NCBI RefSeq assembly: GCF_910592395.1
Contig: NC_088312.1
Span: 10,664,001-10,728,000 of the forward strand
DNA: 64,000 nt
Source: Lineus longissimus
Lineage: Eukaryota > Nemertea > Pilidiophora > Heteronemertea > Lineidae
Reading direction: 5' to 3'
Positions 35,101 to 45,800 of the stretch are shown here, piece after piece. The notes beneath the pieces are model-generated. The model did not search any database. It was given only the letters and a program-made list of their open reading frames with translations, and was not told where the DNA came from. Positions within the stretch are counted from its first letter, which is position 1. Every line of letters begins with the position of its first letter. Position numbers and translations under genes: made by a program.

Positions 35101-38100
35101 CGCGATGAGTTGGAGCTCCCGCACATTTATTATCCATTACTTGAAGGTATAGGCCTGTTGCCTGACCAACTGCACTCAGTTCAAGTTAAAAAGTTAGTAA
35201 TATAAGGTCCTTATACAATGTGAACAAAGAATTAGTACTTACTGAAAAGTTCTCAACCACCTTCTTTCTAAGACTTAACTCAACCTCTTCTGCCGTCATA
35301 CCCCATTGGTCACCACGAATTGGATTCACATGATGGTTGTCCCGACGCAGGAACTCTTGACCAGGTCCCTGTGGACGCGGGTCGCTAAAACTGTTGATGA
35401 AGTTCGTGTAGTTCATGAAGCCCTTTTGGAATCCTAGGTAACTGCAGAGCTCTGCGTAATGTTCATCGGAGAAGTGTAGGCCGTAGGTTTCCAAGATCTG
35501 AAAGAAGGATGGTGGTTCATGTACGGTAGCCAGGCAATCTCATCGACTCGTCGGTCCACAGCATGTATACATTTAGCGCTTGCCCCATCAGATGGAATCT
35601 AATGTCTCTCATAGGGCAAAGGACTAGGCAACTGAAGTAAAGTGCCTCGTGTAAGGTCACAAGTAAGGCCAGGGACTGGTTTCAAACCCTTGATGTTTGG
35701 ATCACGAATTCGGCACCTTACCACACTAAATCACACTGTCTATCGTCAAGTCTGTTCAAATTTTTGTGCAAGAGCAGTTTTTTGTGTTATGTCACACATG
35801 ATTATAGTCGTTATTTTGATACCAATGGTCTGCACATTTAGCAAATTTGCACGAACCTTTTTGAAGTCAACTTTTGATATTTTTCCTCTTCGTCTCCTGT
35901 CGTAGGAGACAAACGCATCCCTTATCGTGTTACTGTGCTGTGCCATGCGGTCTTTTAGGCGGGCTACGATTTCTGGCGGCGACATGCCACTGGAACGCTC
36001 AGCAGTGCACTGATAGTTTGAGTTCAACCTACAATTATAACGTAGAAGTAAAGTCAGAATTCATTGACGTTTTTTGTGTCTTCATTTCACTTGAACACAC
36101 ACATTTGAAGACAGACACTTTTAACTTTAAAGCCATTACCAAGGTCTTCTTGCTGAATGAACCATTCGGTTTCGTCAACATATATTCACACCAAAATTGT
36201 AGTCTCACCTAGCATAGAGATCGTCCATCCTCTTGAGCTCTGCTGCATCACTGGATTCAGCGATCTGGTTACTGAGGCCGACCACATCCCCAGGCATAAC
36301 GTCCACGCCAAGTTTGATCAGGAAGTCGGCATAATTCATCTTTCCATCTTCACGCTTTTCCTGACATCTGGAGACAAGGCTAAAAGAAAATTTTGCAAAG
36401 AAAATTTCAATCAAATAAATCATGCACTTTTGCTATCGTTTTGAGATGGGTGAATCTTTATACGAACTTGGATACCATGATCACTGAATGAGGAGGAAAC
36501 AGTGTTTTTCTTTGACTCACATCCAAGCAAATGAAGATTTTGCAGTCATGTCTCAAATTGAAAAGCTTCTAGACTGTGCACAGTGTGAACAGTTTTAGGA
36601 TGTAAACTTATATGGTCAAGTGACACTTACAAATCAAAATGTTCTTGGGTAGTGGGCAGGCAGTGCTTATCAAGAATTTTCTTGAGTTCTAGTGGATAGA
36701 TGAGGCCTTCATCTCTGTCATCGCATGCGAGTATTGCGTCTGCTATGTCCTTCCAATGGTAAACAATCTTCTCGCGCAGTATTTCCTCAACCTGGAGAGT
36801 AGGAAAATCTATGTAAGAAATTTTGCTAAAAAGTAATAATCTAGAGAATTTACACTGCCTTCGAGGCTGTCCCATATCATCAAATATTCACTGTCTCAAG
36901 CTTTCCTTTTCAAGTAGGCCTCTGACATTGTCTGAGGCCATTCCCTTCATAATGACCTATTGCCTCTGCAAAAAGCACTAAAGTTAGATACACTAAAGGC
37001 CTAGCTTCACAACGACAAGATTAATAGGTTTTTACTACAGTGTGGGCCATGCAAGAAGCAAATGAACTTACTGTTTCCCATGCCAGGATGGCCGGTTTCT
37101 GCTTGTCGTTATAACGATGGACCGAGTTCAACCACTTATGACCCTCCTTCATGTCATCACGTGCCTCAAATAGGTGTAGGAATTTATGATACGATATGCT
37201 GTTCCCCTCGGGGCTAAGTGCGTTGATGAGTTCCTTGAATTGTGCATCTGAGATGTCAAACTTGAACGTATTCAGAACTTTTCTCAGTTCCGACTTGGTG
37301 ATCTTACCATCCCGCCTCTGAAAATGATAGAATCATGATCATTTCAGTGCCCGTTTTAGGCCAGATTTTATTGAGAGTACTCTTTGATCTTAGCTGGACA
37401 TTCTCACTGGAATTAAAAGCTTTATACATCACACCGCTAGCTAAAACTAAAGACTTGAGTCTTTATTAATTCTTCCCAGAACAAATTTTAGTTGTGAAAA
37501 CAATACCGGAACACAATCAATCAATCCACCTGTCAATTAGTCAACCAATCAGCCTGTCAGTCCTTAGCCAAAATTATCTGGGTTTTAAAGAATCTTCACC
37601 CAACTTGCCATCCATGGTATCCCAACTGAAGCCCTCACCTTATCAATCTGAAGGAAAGCTTGCTTGAATGAACTAAAGTGATCTGTGACTTTAGCATGGA
37701 GCAATCTCAATATTTCCTCCAATGTTTTGCTTTCCTCTGCCCCACGAATTGGGAAGAACTTGTGGTTGTCGTCCCTAATTGGTAACGTCTGCCCGTTGCC
37801 AGCAGCCATTGGGTTCTGGAACTTCTCGAGGAATGCCTCCCAGGAGATTTTACCCGATGCCTTGAAACCGAGCCTGTAGGAAGATTGAAGAATGTTACAT
37901 GCTTCAATGAAGCATACTGTAAAGATGTTGCCATGACAAATTTCATGATCATGAACAATTTGCTTTCGAGAGGTAATGAAACCCAGCCTGTAGGAAGATT
38001 GAAGAATGTTTTCAATGAAGCATACTGTAAAGATGTTGCCATGACAAATTTCATGATCATGAACAATTTGCTTTCGAGAGGTCATCAGAAAACAGCCATG

Positions 38101-41073
38101 TGCTTTGTTTTGTGAGACTTAGACCATTCTTTGAGTTTGTGATGTCAATGCCCATCAATTATCCAGGTTGTCATTGCTTAAAGTATGATACACTGAAGTT
38201 AAGCCACAGGCATCATCATAAACCAAAGTCCAACAGAAATAATTTTCTTTTTGAAATAACCTTCTCTACTTGTTGCATCAACTTCCAAACTGGCACAGCA
38301 GGTAGAAATCACTTACTTTTCCATGAGTTGTCCAAATAACTGGTCCGACATTGGTATGGTGAAATTATGAAGCACAGATTTGAGATCCTCCAGGGAGATA
38401 AGACCAGACTGATTGGCATCAAAGGCTAGAAAGGCTCTTTTCAGGTTGACATAATTTGTTCGCATCTGGAAGGAATGGATAGAAGATAATATAACTTGTT
38501 TTAAACTTTCACTCCTGGGTCACACTTTTTAGAACACTTTTGTTTGCCCTCCAGGTTCAGGTCGAAATGTTTCAAGAATTTAGATACTTTGAAGGAAGAT
38601 AGAGATGGAGTAGAGCTGGCTTCATTTGGTATACGATGCACATGGAGAGACTGAAATGAACTAGAGAAAGCATTGCAATAGCATACCCTTTTTCTCAATT
38701 CCCTTTCCAATTGGTAGAAGTTCATATTTTCATCTTTACTGAGGTCAACCGTCATCTTCTTCAACTTAGCCTTTTCTGCTTTCTGTTCCCAAACAAGAGC
38801 TAAAGAGAAAGCAATCAAGATCTTTAAGTAACTTGAAATCAATTTAGGTAAGGACAAAATGTTTGTTTGGGGCTGGAAGCGACAGGAAAGCATCTTTTTG
38901 GCTTATTCTATCCATGCTAAGAAAAGGCTGGATTGCAGTGCACAAGGATGTTAACCAGCTCTGATACTGATAAATAGTAAAAGGGGTCGAACTGGGTTGA
39001 ATAAAATGAGCTGCGTGACTAGGCCATATCAAATCATGCAAAGCATATTTCAAGACAAAATTTTTACCTCCTCTTGCTCCCTCTGGAATTGTAGCATTCA
39101 TCCTGTGGTCAACAGAAACGCCCAACTTTGTCAGGAAATCCTTGTAGTTGAGAATCCCGGTGTGATGGAAGTCATATCTCTGCCATAATCTGAAAAATTA
39201 TCAAAAAATTCATGCAGATGCCATGCCACATCGGAGTGCCGACGGAAGTTACGATAAGGCCGACTGTTACATATAAGTTAATTTCTCATGTCCTTATTCT
39301 CGCCACCTTGATTTAATAAGATCTATAATTTCTATCTCCTTACTATACGTACTTGTCAAATTGTGGGTCAGTGAGTTTGAAGCAGTAATTTTCTAGGACC
39401 TTCCTTAGTTCATGTCTCTGGATGTTACCGTCTCGATTGTAGTCAAAGAGACGCAGAGCCTTGGCAATATTCTTCATATTCTTACTGATCTGAAAAATTG
39501 GTCATAAAATAGCTTGTAAATGATTTGGCTCGCTATACATGCACATAATCTATGGATCAGACAGCAGGCACTGTAGAGTTAAAAAATGATTAATATTTTA
39601 AGAAGAAAATGCAGGTATTGCGCTGAATAATTTGTGGCATGAATTCAAAATCGTCCACTTGGCAAAATTTGAAATGAAATAGTCCACATGGCAAAATTTG
39701 AAATAGTAAATACCTGATAGGCAACACATGAACCTACCTTATCCCTCAGCATCTTCTCAATCATGTCCACGTTGAGTTCCTGTAACTTCGATGGAGACCC
39801 ATTCTGTTGGCCGCCATTGGCATAGCGATGACTGCCGCTCACCCATGATTTGTCAGCCTTTTTCGTAATCTGCCCATAGAACTTATCCATGAATTCTACG
39901 TAGCGGACAGTGCCATTTGGGTTAGTGGCAACCTGAAATTGAATGGAAAATTGTCTTTCTTTAGCTACAGAGATCAGTAATCATTCAACCTAGTAGGAAA
40001 ATTTCCTTTAGACGAGTTTCCTACTTGGCTTTGAGCCCAGATTGAATGGTCGTATGGGAACAACTTAGTTGGTGAGGATGAATTACTTAGTCCAACAGCG
40101 ATCCTACATGTATGTTAAAGGCAAACTCTCAAGACATAGACCAGTATTGGATAGTTCTTGGGATGAATATAATCAACTACTATCAAATTGTGCAAGAGAG
40201 AAGCATTATTATTGTATTGAGATATTCTGGACTCTATAATATTGTGTAGGTCAATATGTCCCTCAGACACCATGTTTTGAAATGGACATGTCATCACGAG
40301 CGTCAGCGATACGCACCAACAGCAATAACACTGAAGACGAAGAAATATCTCACCTTGGCAAGGACTGCAGCAAACTGATCAGATGTCATGGGCAGACAGA
40401 AGAGCTCCAGGACCCGCCTGAACTCACCCTTGGTGACGCTCAGTGTTAGATCGGTGTCGTAATTCTGGAAGGCCTGATGGATATCTCGGTACTTTTGGCG
40501 TATTTTCTCTCTCAACACTGCCTCAAGGTCGATGATGGTGAGTTGAGCATTGGGGACAAGGTTGTGTGCTGACTGAGGTTTGTTGTTGCCATTGCTCAAG
40601 ACTGCAGAATAGAAGCAAATTAGGAAATACTATATTAAACCCTTGTGCCGTGTGCCCATTTTAGTTGTGTCTTACTTGCTACTTTATTAATGTATCTTTC
40701 TTTTCAAATGACATTTCAAAAATAGGGAAACTATTTCACGTTTTTTCACGATATACAAATACTCTCAGTCTTATCCAGAAATATTGTACATCAATATACA
40801 TGGATATGAAAATGAATAGGGCCTACAATTATGGTGAGGACAGAACAGATGTATATAAAAGTCAATTAAAAGTTAAAAAAATAATCAATAGATCTGTGAA
40901 TTTCTGTAGGCCTACTTACAATTTGGCGACGACTTTGAGAGTGGATCTGCAGACATAACAAGGTTGGACCTGCCTGTCTGAGGAAATGGCGTAGTAATCC
41001 TGCTACTGGTATTGGACCTGACCAGAGACATGGACTGAGTCTGTGGCCGTAATCCTGGCATTACAGTTGCCAT
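26191..41073 (-). CDS. EFCAB6: EF-hand calcium-binding domain protein 6 homologue, complete, 24 exons
   Basis: Exons, 5' to 3': 41073-40920, 40601-40354, 39932-39738, 39489-39353, 39189-39068, 38799-38687, 38465-38317, 37873-37639, 37317-37072, 36791-36631, 36379-36209, 36028-35857, 35497-35243, 32809-32577, 32160-31945, 31047-30814, 30417-30262, 30032-29840, 29628-29425, 29183-28956, 28833-28597, 27523-27331, 27086-26896, 26469-26191. All phases join to give 1,573 residues, close to the size I know for EFCAB6. The start is fixed by an in-frame TAA nine bases upstream. The protein is a string of paired EF-hand-like modules. Most loops are degenerate, but near-canonical ones occur about residues 215-226 (DYNRDGNIQRHE), 902-913 (DQDGNGIITRRE) and 1518-1529 (DKNATGVIAPLE). 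The C-terminus (INLSESEFFHIL ... YNDFIRAF) is typical of EFCAB6. The mammalian protein is reported to bind DJ-1 and the androgen receptor; the role here is unknown. Confidence 0.92.
27675..27757. repeat. Dispersed repeat shared with 16690-16797
   Basis: Shares TTCCTGGACCACCAGTAA and CGTACCCCTTTAAA with the other copy. It lies in an EFCAB6 intron. Confidence 0.55.
27769..27998. mobile_element. MITE with about 45-bp imperfect terminal inverted repeats
   Basis: The left end AAGGGTAGACCATAGGTACC GCCATTTTGGCTA ... AAATCCTAAAG mirrors the right end CTTTAGGATTT ... TAGCCAAAATGGCGATACCT ATGGTCAACCCTT. TTA/TTAG borders suggest a three-base target duplication. It lies in the EFCAB6 intron between exons 21 and 22. 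Confidence 0.75.
30629..30806 (+). mobile_element. TA-flanked MITE, copy 4, abutting an EFCAB6 splice donor
   Basis: Same family and orientation as the copies near 5.5 kb (CAGTAGAACCTCTC ... GGTTCCACTG). Its right end is one base from the 5' splice site motif (minus strand GTGAGT at 30813-30808) of EFCAB6 exon 16. Confidence 0.85.
31806..31890. repeat. 11 to 15-bp tandem repeat
   Basis: Repeats of TATACATTGAC and TGTATACATTGAC in the EFCAB6 intron between exons 15 and 16. Confidence 0.85.
32235..32416 (-). mobile_element. TA-flanked MITE, copy 5, opposite orientation
   Basis: Begins CAGTGAAACCTCTCTTAGCG GACACC and ends CTACTG, flanked by TA. It is the reverse orientation of the copy at 30.6 kb and lies in the EFCAB6 intron between exons 14 and 15. 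Confidence 0.8.
32870..32949. mobile_element. 80-bp palindromic TA-flanked element
   Basis: CAGGGTGGAGCAGAATTATT TTCC at the left and GGAAAATAATTCTGGGCCAC CCTG at the right form inverted repeats, with TA on both sides. It is located 60 bp upstream of EFCAB6 exon 14. The ends fit a minimal Tc1/mariner-type MITE. Confidence 0.7.
33249..34298. mobile_element. Foldback element with minisatellite arms
   Basis: The left arm (33249 to about 33531) and right arm (about 33930-34298) are close inverted copies: CTATGGCAAGCCAAAGCGGA at one end, its complement at the other. Within each arm, an 18 to 21-bp unit TTCAACCTTGAATAAAATAT(G) is repeated. The right arm has more units than the left. Flanking CTCA at 33245-33248 and 34299-34302 is a candidate target duplication. 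The centre of about 400 bp codes for nothing recognisable. The element lies in the large EFCAB6 intron between exons 13 and 14. Confidence 0.8.
34590..34632. repeat. GCATGCGTGATT tandem repeat
   Basis: Three units of GCATGCGTGATTG(A/C) in the EFCAB6 intron. Confidence 0.85.
35640..35745 (-). mobile_element. tRNA-derived SINE-like fragment
   Basis: On the minus strand TTAGTGTGGTAAGGTGCCGA is followed by GGGTTTGAAACC at tRNA-like spacing, resembling box A and box B. It lies in the EFCAB6 intron between exons 12 and 13. The tail is not resolved. Confidence 0.45.
37864..38083. repeat. 114-bp tandem duplication including the exon 8 splice acceptor of EFCAB6
   Basis: The block GAAACCGAGCCTGTAGGAAG ... 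TTTCGAGAGGT starting at 37864 is repeated from 37978, with one small deletion in the second copy. On the minus strand each copy holds CTTCCTACAG followed by GCTxGGTTTCA, so the true acceptor (exon 8 from 37873) has a duplicate 114 bases upstream (37987). The intervening sequence is open in the exon 8 frame. Confidence 0.95.
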
Positions 41074-41118
41074 GGTGATTTACTGGATACTGCCTTTCCA
41101 GTTCATCAATTTGGAAAT

Positions 41119-42190
41119 CTGAAAAGAGAATTGTTACTTCAAAGCTGTGTCAGAAGCCTAATAACTATACCATTACCAAGGCTTACTTACTGAACTAGCC
41201 AATGGGGATTTATAATGCAAATCCAATTTAAGCCTTTAGAAATAGTTACACTTAGTAGCCTAATATTTTTTCTTGCTGATATTTATCCAAAACTCTTGGA
41301 TGTGTTTATTGACATAACATGCACACTTATGTATATTTGTCTAATAGACTAAGAGTTTCCCCCCCCCCCGGCCACCCGAAAAAGCCAAAAGATGGAAATT
41401 TTATGATTTTATTGACTATAAAAAAATTTACCTGAATTAGGCTGGGCCTATCAATTTTATCACTGTTGTCCCCCCTTCCCCCCCCCCCCCCCCCCCCGAG
41501 GACACTCTGGGTGCTAGAAAAATGGGACTGGCCCAGATAAGAGTCTGCACTTTATGTGATAAAGGTGTTCGTTAGCATCCAAGCTATGTACCTGTTGTTA
41601 ACTGACTACATGTCACGTCAGTGCAACGTCATATCACTGTGACTGTCACAGGTGTCAGACAGTGTCATTGACAGAGCTTTGCTGCCAGAGTCAACGACAC
41701 AGGGTCCCAGCTCAGCCTCATAGCTGGACCTACTAGCTGGGCCATGCCGATTCAACGACTGTAACCCCTCCCCACCACATCAACATGAACGTTGCTACTA
41801 ACACATCCCAATAAAATGTACACAAGTATGTGTACATTTGTACACTATACACTTTATACATTGTTTACCGTTAGTTGATCATCAAAGAAATGACGATCGA
41901 TAAAATAAACCACGAAAAGGTGACTCTGAAATAGACATAAGTATGCAACACCATAGTATACATAAACAGCAAGTAAGATGACAGTCCAAATACCGAGCAT
42001 TTACCTTTTTCATAAATTTTATGAAGGTAAAAGGCAGGTTGCTATGCACGCGGGCACCTGTTACTATGGCCAGGAACAAGAACAGTCTCGCGCAGAGCTT
42101 TGCCAAAAACACAATAAAATTGCGGCAGACATAGAGATCCGAAAGGGAAATCGGAGTTGATATTTGCATCAGCCTCATTTTCAACGCCAT
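41119..42190 (-). promoter_or_regulatory. EFCAB6 upstream region: candidate leader exon and upstream open frame
   Basis: An acceptor (TTTTCAG) at 41119-41120 opens the exon that holds the EFCAB6 start. About 0.9 kb upstream, 42190-42005 begins with ATG in good context (CAAGATGGCG), encodes a hydrophobic peptide and ends at a donor (AAAAAG then GTAAATG). Spliced together they give a 74-codon frame that stops at TAA nine bases before the EFCAB6 ATG. This could be an upstream open frame or a leader artefact. Only sequence logic supports it. The intervening intron contains C runs at 41358 and 41479. Confidence 0.35.
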
Positions 42191-42844
42191 CTTGAAGACG
42201 AGGCAAGACTCGATTTCGAGGTTTGTGACTCGTTTTGAGAGTGTTATCAGTTTTAAACGTCTCGAGCTGTCTGCTAAGCAATAAACATGGTGTTTCTTAT
42301 AATCCCGAGTCAACAGTGGCAAGAAAAATGTTATAAAAGTATCTTAAATGCCTCAAGAGCTGGCCCCTACAAATTCTCAATGTTGCCCCTCCCTCTTTCA
42401 CTGAAAAGTTGTGAATTTTTAATGATATCATGACATAGCCTACACGAATTACCAGCCTACACATGTCAGATCATGTATCATGGCATACTGCATGCATGTA
42501 CTGATCTAACTCGACCACGCCCCATAGGTGGCACTGTGAGAGTTTGTCTGCCTGAGTTGTCTGCTTAGCCACCAATACCTGGCATTACCAAACAGTGCAG
42601 ACTCATGCTAGGGGTAGCTTGGCTTAGGGCAGGCTATCTATGGATTGGACTTTTGAGAGGGTGCTGCCATTGACACACAGACTGACAGAGTCGGAGTGCG
42701 ATAAGGGACATCCGTCTGTCTGACTGTAATCGTGACTGAACAACAACGCCAATGGAACTGCATCAACCAACAGAAAATGGATAGAAGTCTGGCAGTGGCA
42801 CACTTACATGACGATAAACTACCTCATGACATTATATTTTTCAG
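42191..42844. promoter_or_regulatory. Divergent intergenic promoter region between EFCAB6 and CARF
   Basis: The start codons of the two genes are 1.8 kb apart on opposite strands. Their 5' exons appear to begin within this 0.65-kb segment. I see no convincing TATA box. An acceptor TTTTTCAG ending at 42844 indicates at least one upstream CARF leader exon. Confidence 0.45.
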
Positions 42845-42856
42845 TGATACTATATT

Positions 42857-45800
42857 ATGGCGGAAGATGGACTGGTATTGGTCACCAGTGATACCAGTGA
42901 CCATGACCATGTGTCCCAGATTCCCACCCAAAGTGAGCCTGGGCTAGCATCTGTCGAGAATCTGGTCCTCCATGATGGGAATGGTGACACCATCACTGTA
43001 CAAGCAGGAGGTGATACTTCAGGAGGTAAGAACTGGAGGGCCAGGCAATTTCATTTAGACCTGGTTGGTAAAATGTCTGTGTTGGTAAAATGTCTGTATT
43101 CGGAATAAGTAACTTACTAAGTGTTAGATAAGAAGTGACTTGTACGATGGGCAAGAAGTGTATCCTAACAATTCATCTTTGATTTTTGAAATGTCAGCTA
43201 GCATTATGATTTGTTCTCATTCCAGTTACCCAGGCAGATACCACTCTGCACAGCCTACTTACCACCATGCCAGGGTCCAGAATCATATCAACCAGTCACG
43301 GAGAAGCCATACAGATTGTGTCCCTGTCAGCAGGGTCAGACTTGGCATCTATCACGCAGGGTATCGACTCAAAGGCTTGGCAGTTACAGGTGCTGCCACA
43401 TATTGGCTCCGTGGCAGACCTCCAACAGGCTGTGATAACGGTACCGGACCAGAGTCATATCATACATCATGATGGTGAGAAAAAAGCCAAAAATTGTTTT
43501 ACACATAAGGCCAGAGTCCTCTATTAAAACATGTGTACATTACGTGTACATTGTTGTGCATAGGTTTTGGTGAAAAAAGTACTCATTGGACCAATCAATC
43601 TGCACAAAATTTTATACGTGTCAAGAAGAACCCTTTGCCAATAGCATAATAAAGTTTTAAAAAATTCCAATACCGATTGCCTGAGAAAAAAAGATTTCCG
43701 TACACCATATCCATCAAAACGTCACTGGCGCATTGATACGGCCCTGTCAAAGTACAAGTTCTAAACTGACCAGTGAGACCACATTTTCTTAAATATATTA
43801 TCAAAAAGCATATTTCTGTGATGGCCTGACTCTGTAGATTAAGAATCAACCACAGATTGAGAATTAATTCCACTTTGGTCCATCCCAGCCATGTATTTAC
43901 CACAACTTGACATTTTGATAAGCTCTATGTGACTGTGCCACACTTCCGGTCGTGGATGAATACAGGTCTCTGCCCTAGGCCAGAGTCCTCTATTAAAACA
44001 TGTGTACATTACGTGTACATTGTTGTGCATAGGTTTTGGTGAAAAAAGTACTCATTGGACCAATCAATCTGCACAAAATTTTATACGTGTCAAGAAGAAC
44101 CCTTTGCCAATAGCATAATAAAGTTTTAAAAAATTCCAATACCGATTGCCTGAGAAAAAAAGATTTCCGTACACCATATCCATCAAAACGTCACTGGCGC
44201 ATTGATACGGCCCTGTCAAAGTACAAGTTCTAAACTGACCAGTGAGACCACATTTTCTTAAATATATTATCAAAAAGCATATTTCTGTGATGGCCTGACT
44301 CTGTAGATTAAGAATCAACCACAGATTGAGAATTAATTCCACTTTGGTCCATCCCAGCCATGTATTTACCACAACTTGACATTTTGATAAGCTCTATGTG
44401 ACTGTGCCACACTTCCGGTCGTGGATGAATACAGGTCTCTGCCCATAAGGGCTGAGGTTTTGTCCACTGTTTTTCTGTTTATTTACTTGCTACATTTCTG
44501 TGGGTACTGAAAACAAACGATGCAATCTCGATCAGTATTTACACTTGCCACAGGTATGATAATGAACAAAAACTAAAGTGTGTACTGGTATTCTAGTTTC
44601 AGATCATGACATCTCTGTGCCTGACAGCTTGGAGGGGATCGAGACAAGTCAGAGTGCAGCCCTGTTGATGCCACCCCCACCTCCCCCACAGCAGCCCCTG
44701 CCTCCCGGATGTCCGCAGTGGGCATCTAGACTCAATGATTGTGAAGTAGGTAGTTTGTGATATTGTCATGTTTCCTTATGGTCGATAATCCTGGTATAGT
44801 TGTCCAGTCTGTGCCAAATTCTGTACATTTTTTCAGTAATACTTCATTCAGTTTAGTTGCTTTCCACTTAGGGTATTTTCTGTTTCGAGATATTGTTATA
44901 CTTTTCCTGTTTTCAGTCCATTGGTGATTCCTACCGAGGATGGGTTGAGAGCGAGGGCGAGCTTGATTCTCTGCTCGGCTCCCATAAACAACAAACACAG
45001 AGTTTCTGGGGTACCAGACAAAGTCCTTGTCCTGCAAAACCATCCACAAGGCTAATGTGGAAGTCACAATATGTGCCATTTGATGGTATTCCGTTTGTTA
45101 ATTCAGGTGAGACGCTTCGAAAGACTAAAAAAGTCGTACTCGCTTGTCTAATTGCTGTTCAAATGGTCACATCGTAAATATTTGCTGGGCATTGATACCT
45201 GATTTATCAGAAGTCTTGTCTGCTTGTGTCCTCTGTCTTCAGTGGTCGAGATGCTTTTGCCCGTGTCCATTGACCCTTTGGCTGCCTGCTGGTCAGGGCC
45301 CTAGGGCTATACCCGTCTGCAGTGTTAGTTTTAAAGTTGGGTTCTGAGCTGTGGTTTTCTTGTAGAAGTTCTCTGTGAAGTGCAAAAAGTGTTCTTCAGT
45401 TATGGTGGGGCCAGGTTTGTGGTAGAGTTGTCTCTGATGTCACACTCAGTATATTTGTAGTGTGCATGTTGTTGTATCAGAATTCCATGCTTGTAGTGTG
45501 CCTGTTGTTGTATCAGAATTCCATGCTGGTAATGTGCCTGTTGTTGTATCAGAATTCCATGCTGGTAGTGTGCCTGTTGTTGTATCAGAATTCCATGCTT
45601 GTAGTGTGCCTGTTGTTGTATCAGAATTCCATGCTTGTAGTGTGCCTGTTGTTGTATCAGAATTCCATGCTTGTAGTGTGCCTGTTGTTGTATCAGAATT
45701 CCATGCTTGTAGTGTGCCTGTTGTATCAGAATTCCAAGCTTGTAGTGTGCCTGTTGTTGTATCAGAATTCAATGTTTGTATCCGAAACCATGTTATTTCA

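Noticed and set aside
41882-42322. 146-codon minus-strand frame as a separate membrane protein gene
   Set aside because: The frame runs through a plausible splice donor at 42004, so a leader exon with an upstream frame is as likely. Its first part has no conserved start.
43595-44372. Two identical 102-codon minus-strand frames
   Set aside because: Identity follows from the perfect 469-bp duplication in a CARF intron; no coding evidence.
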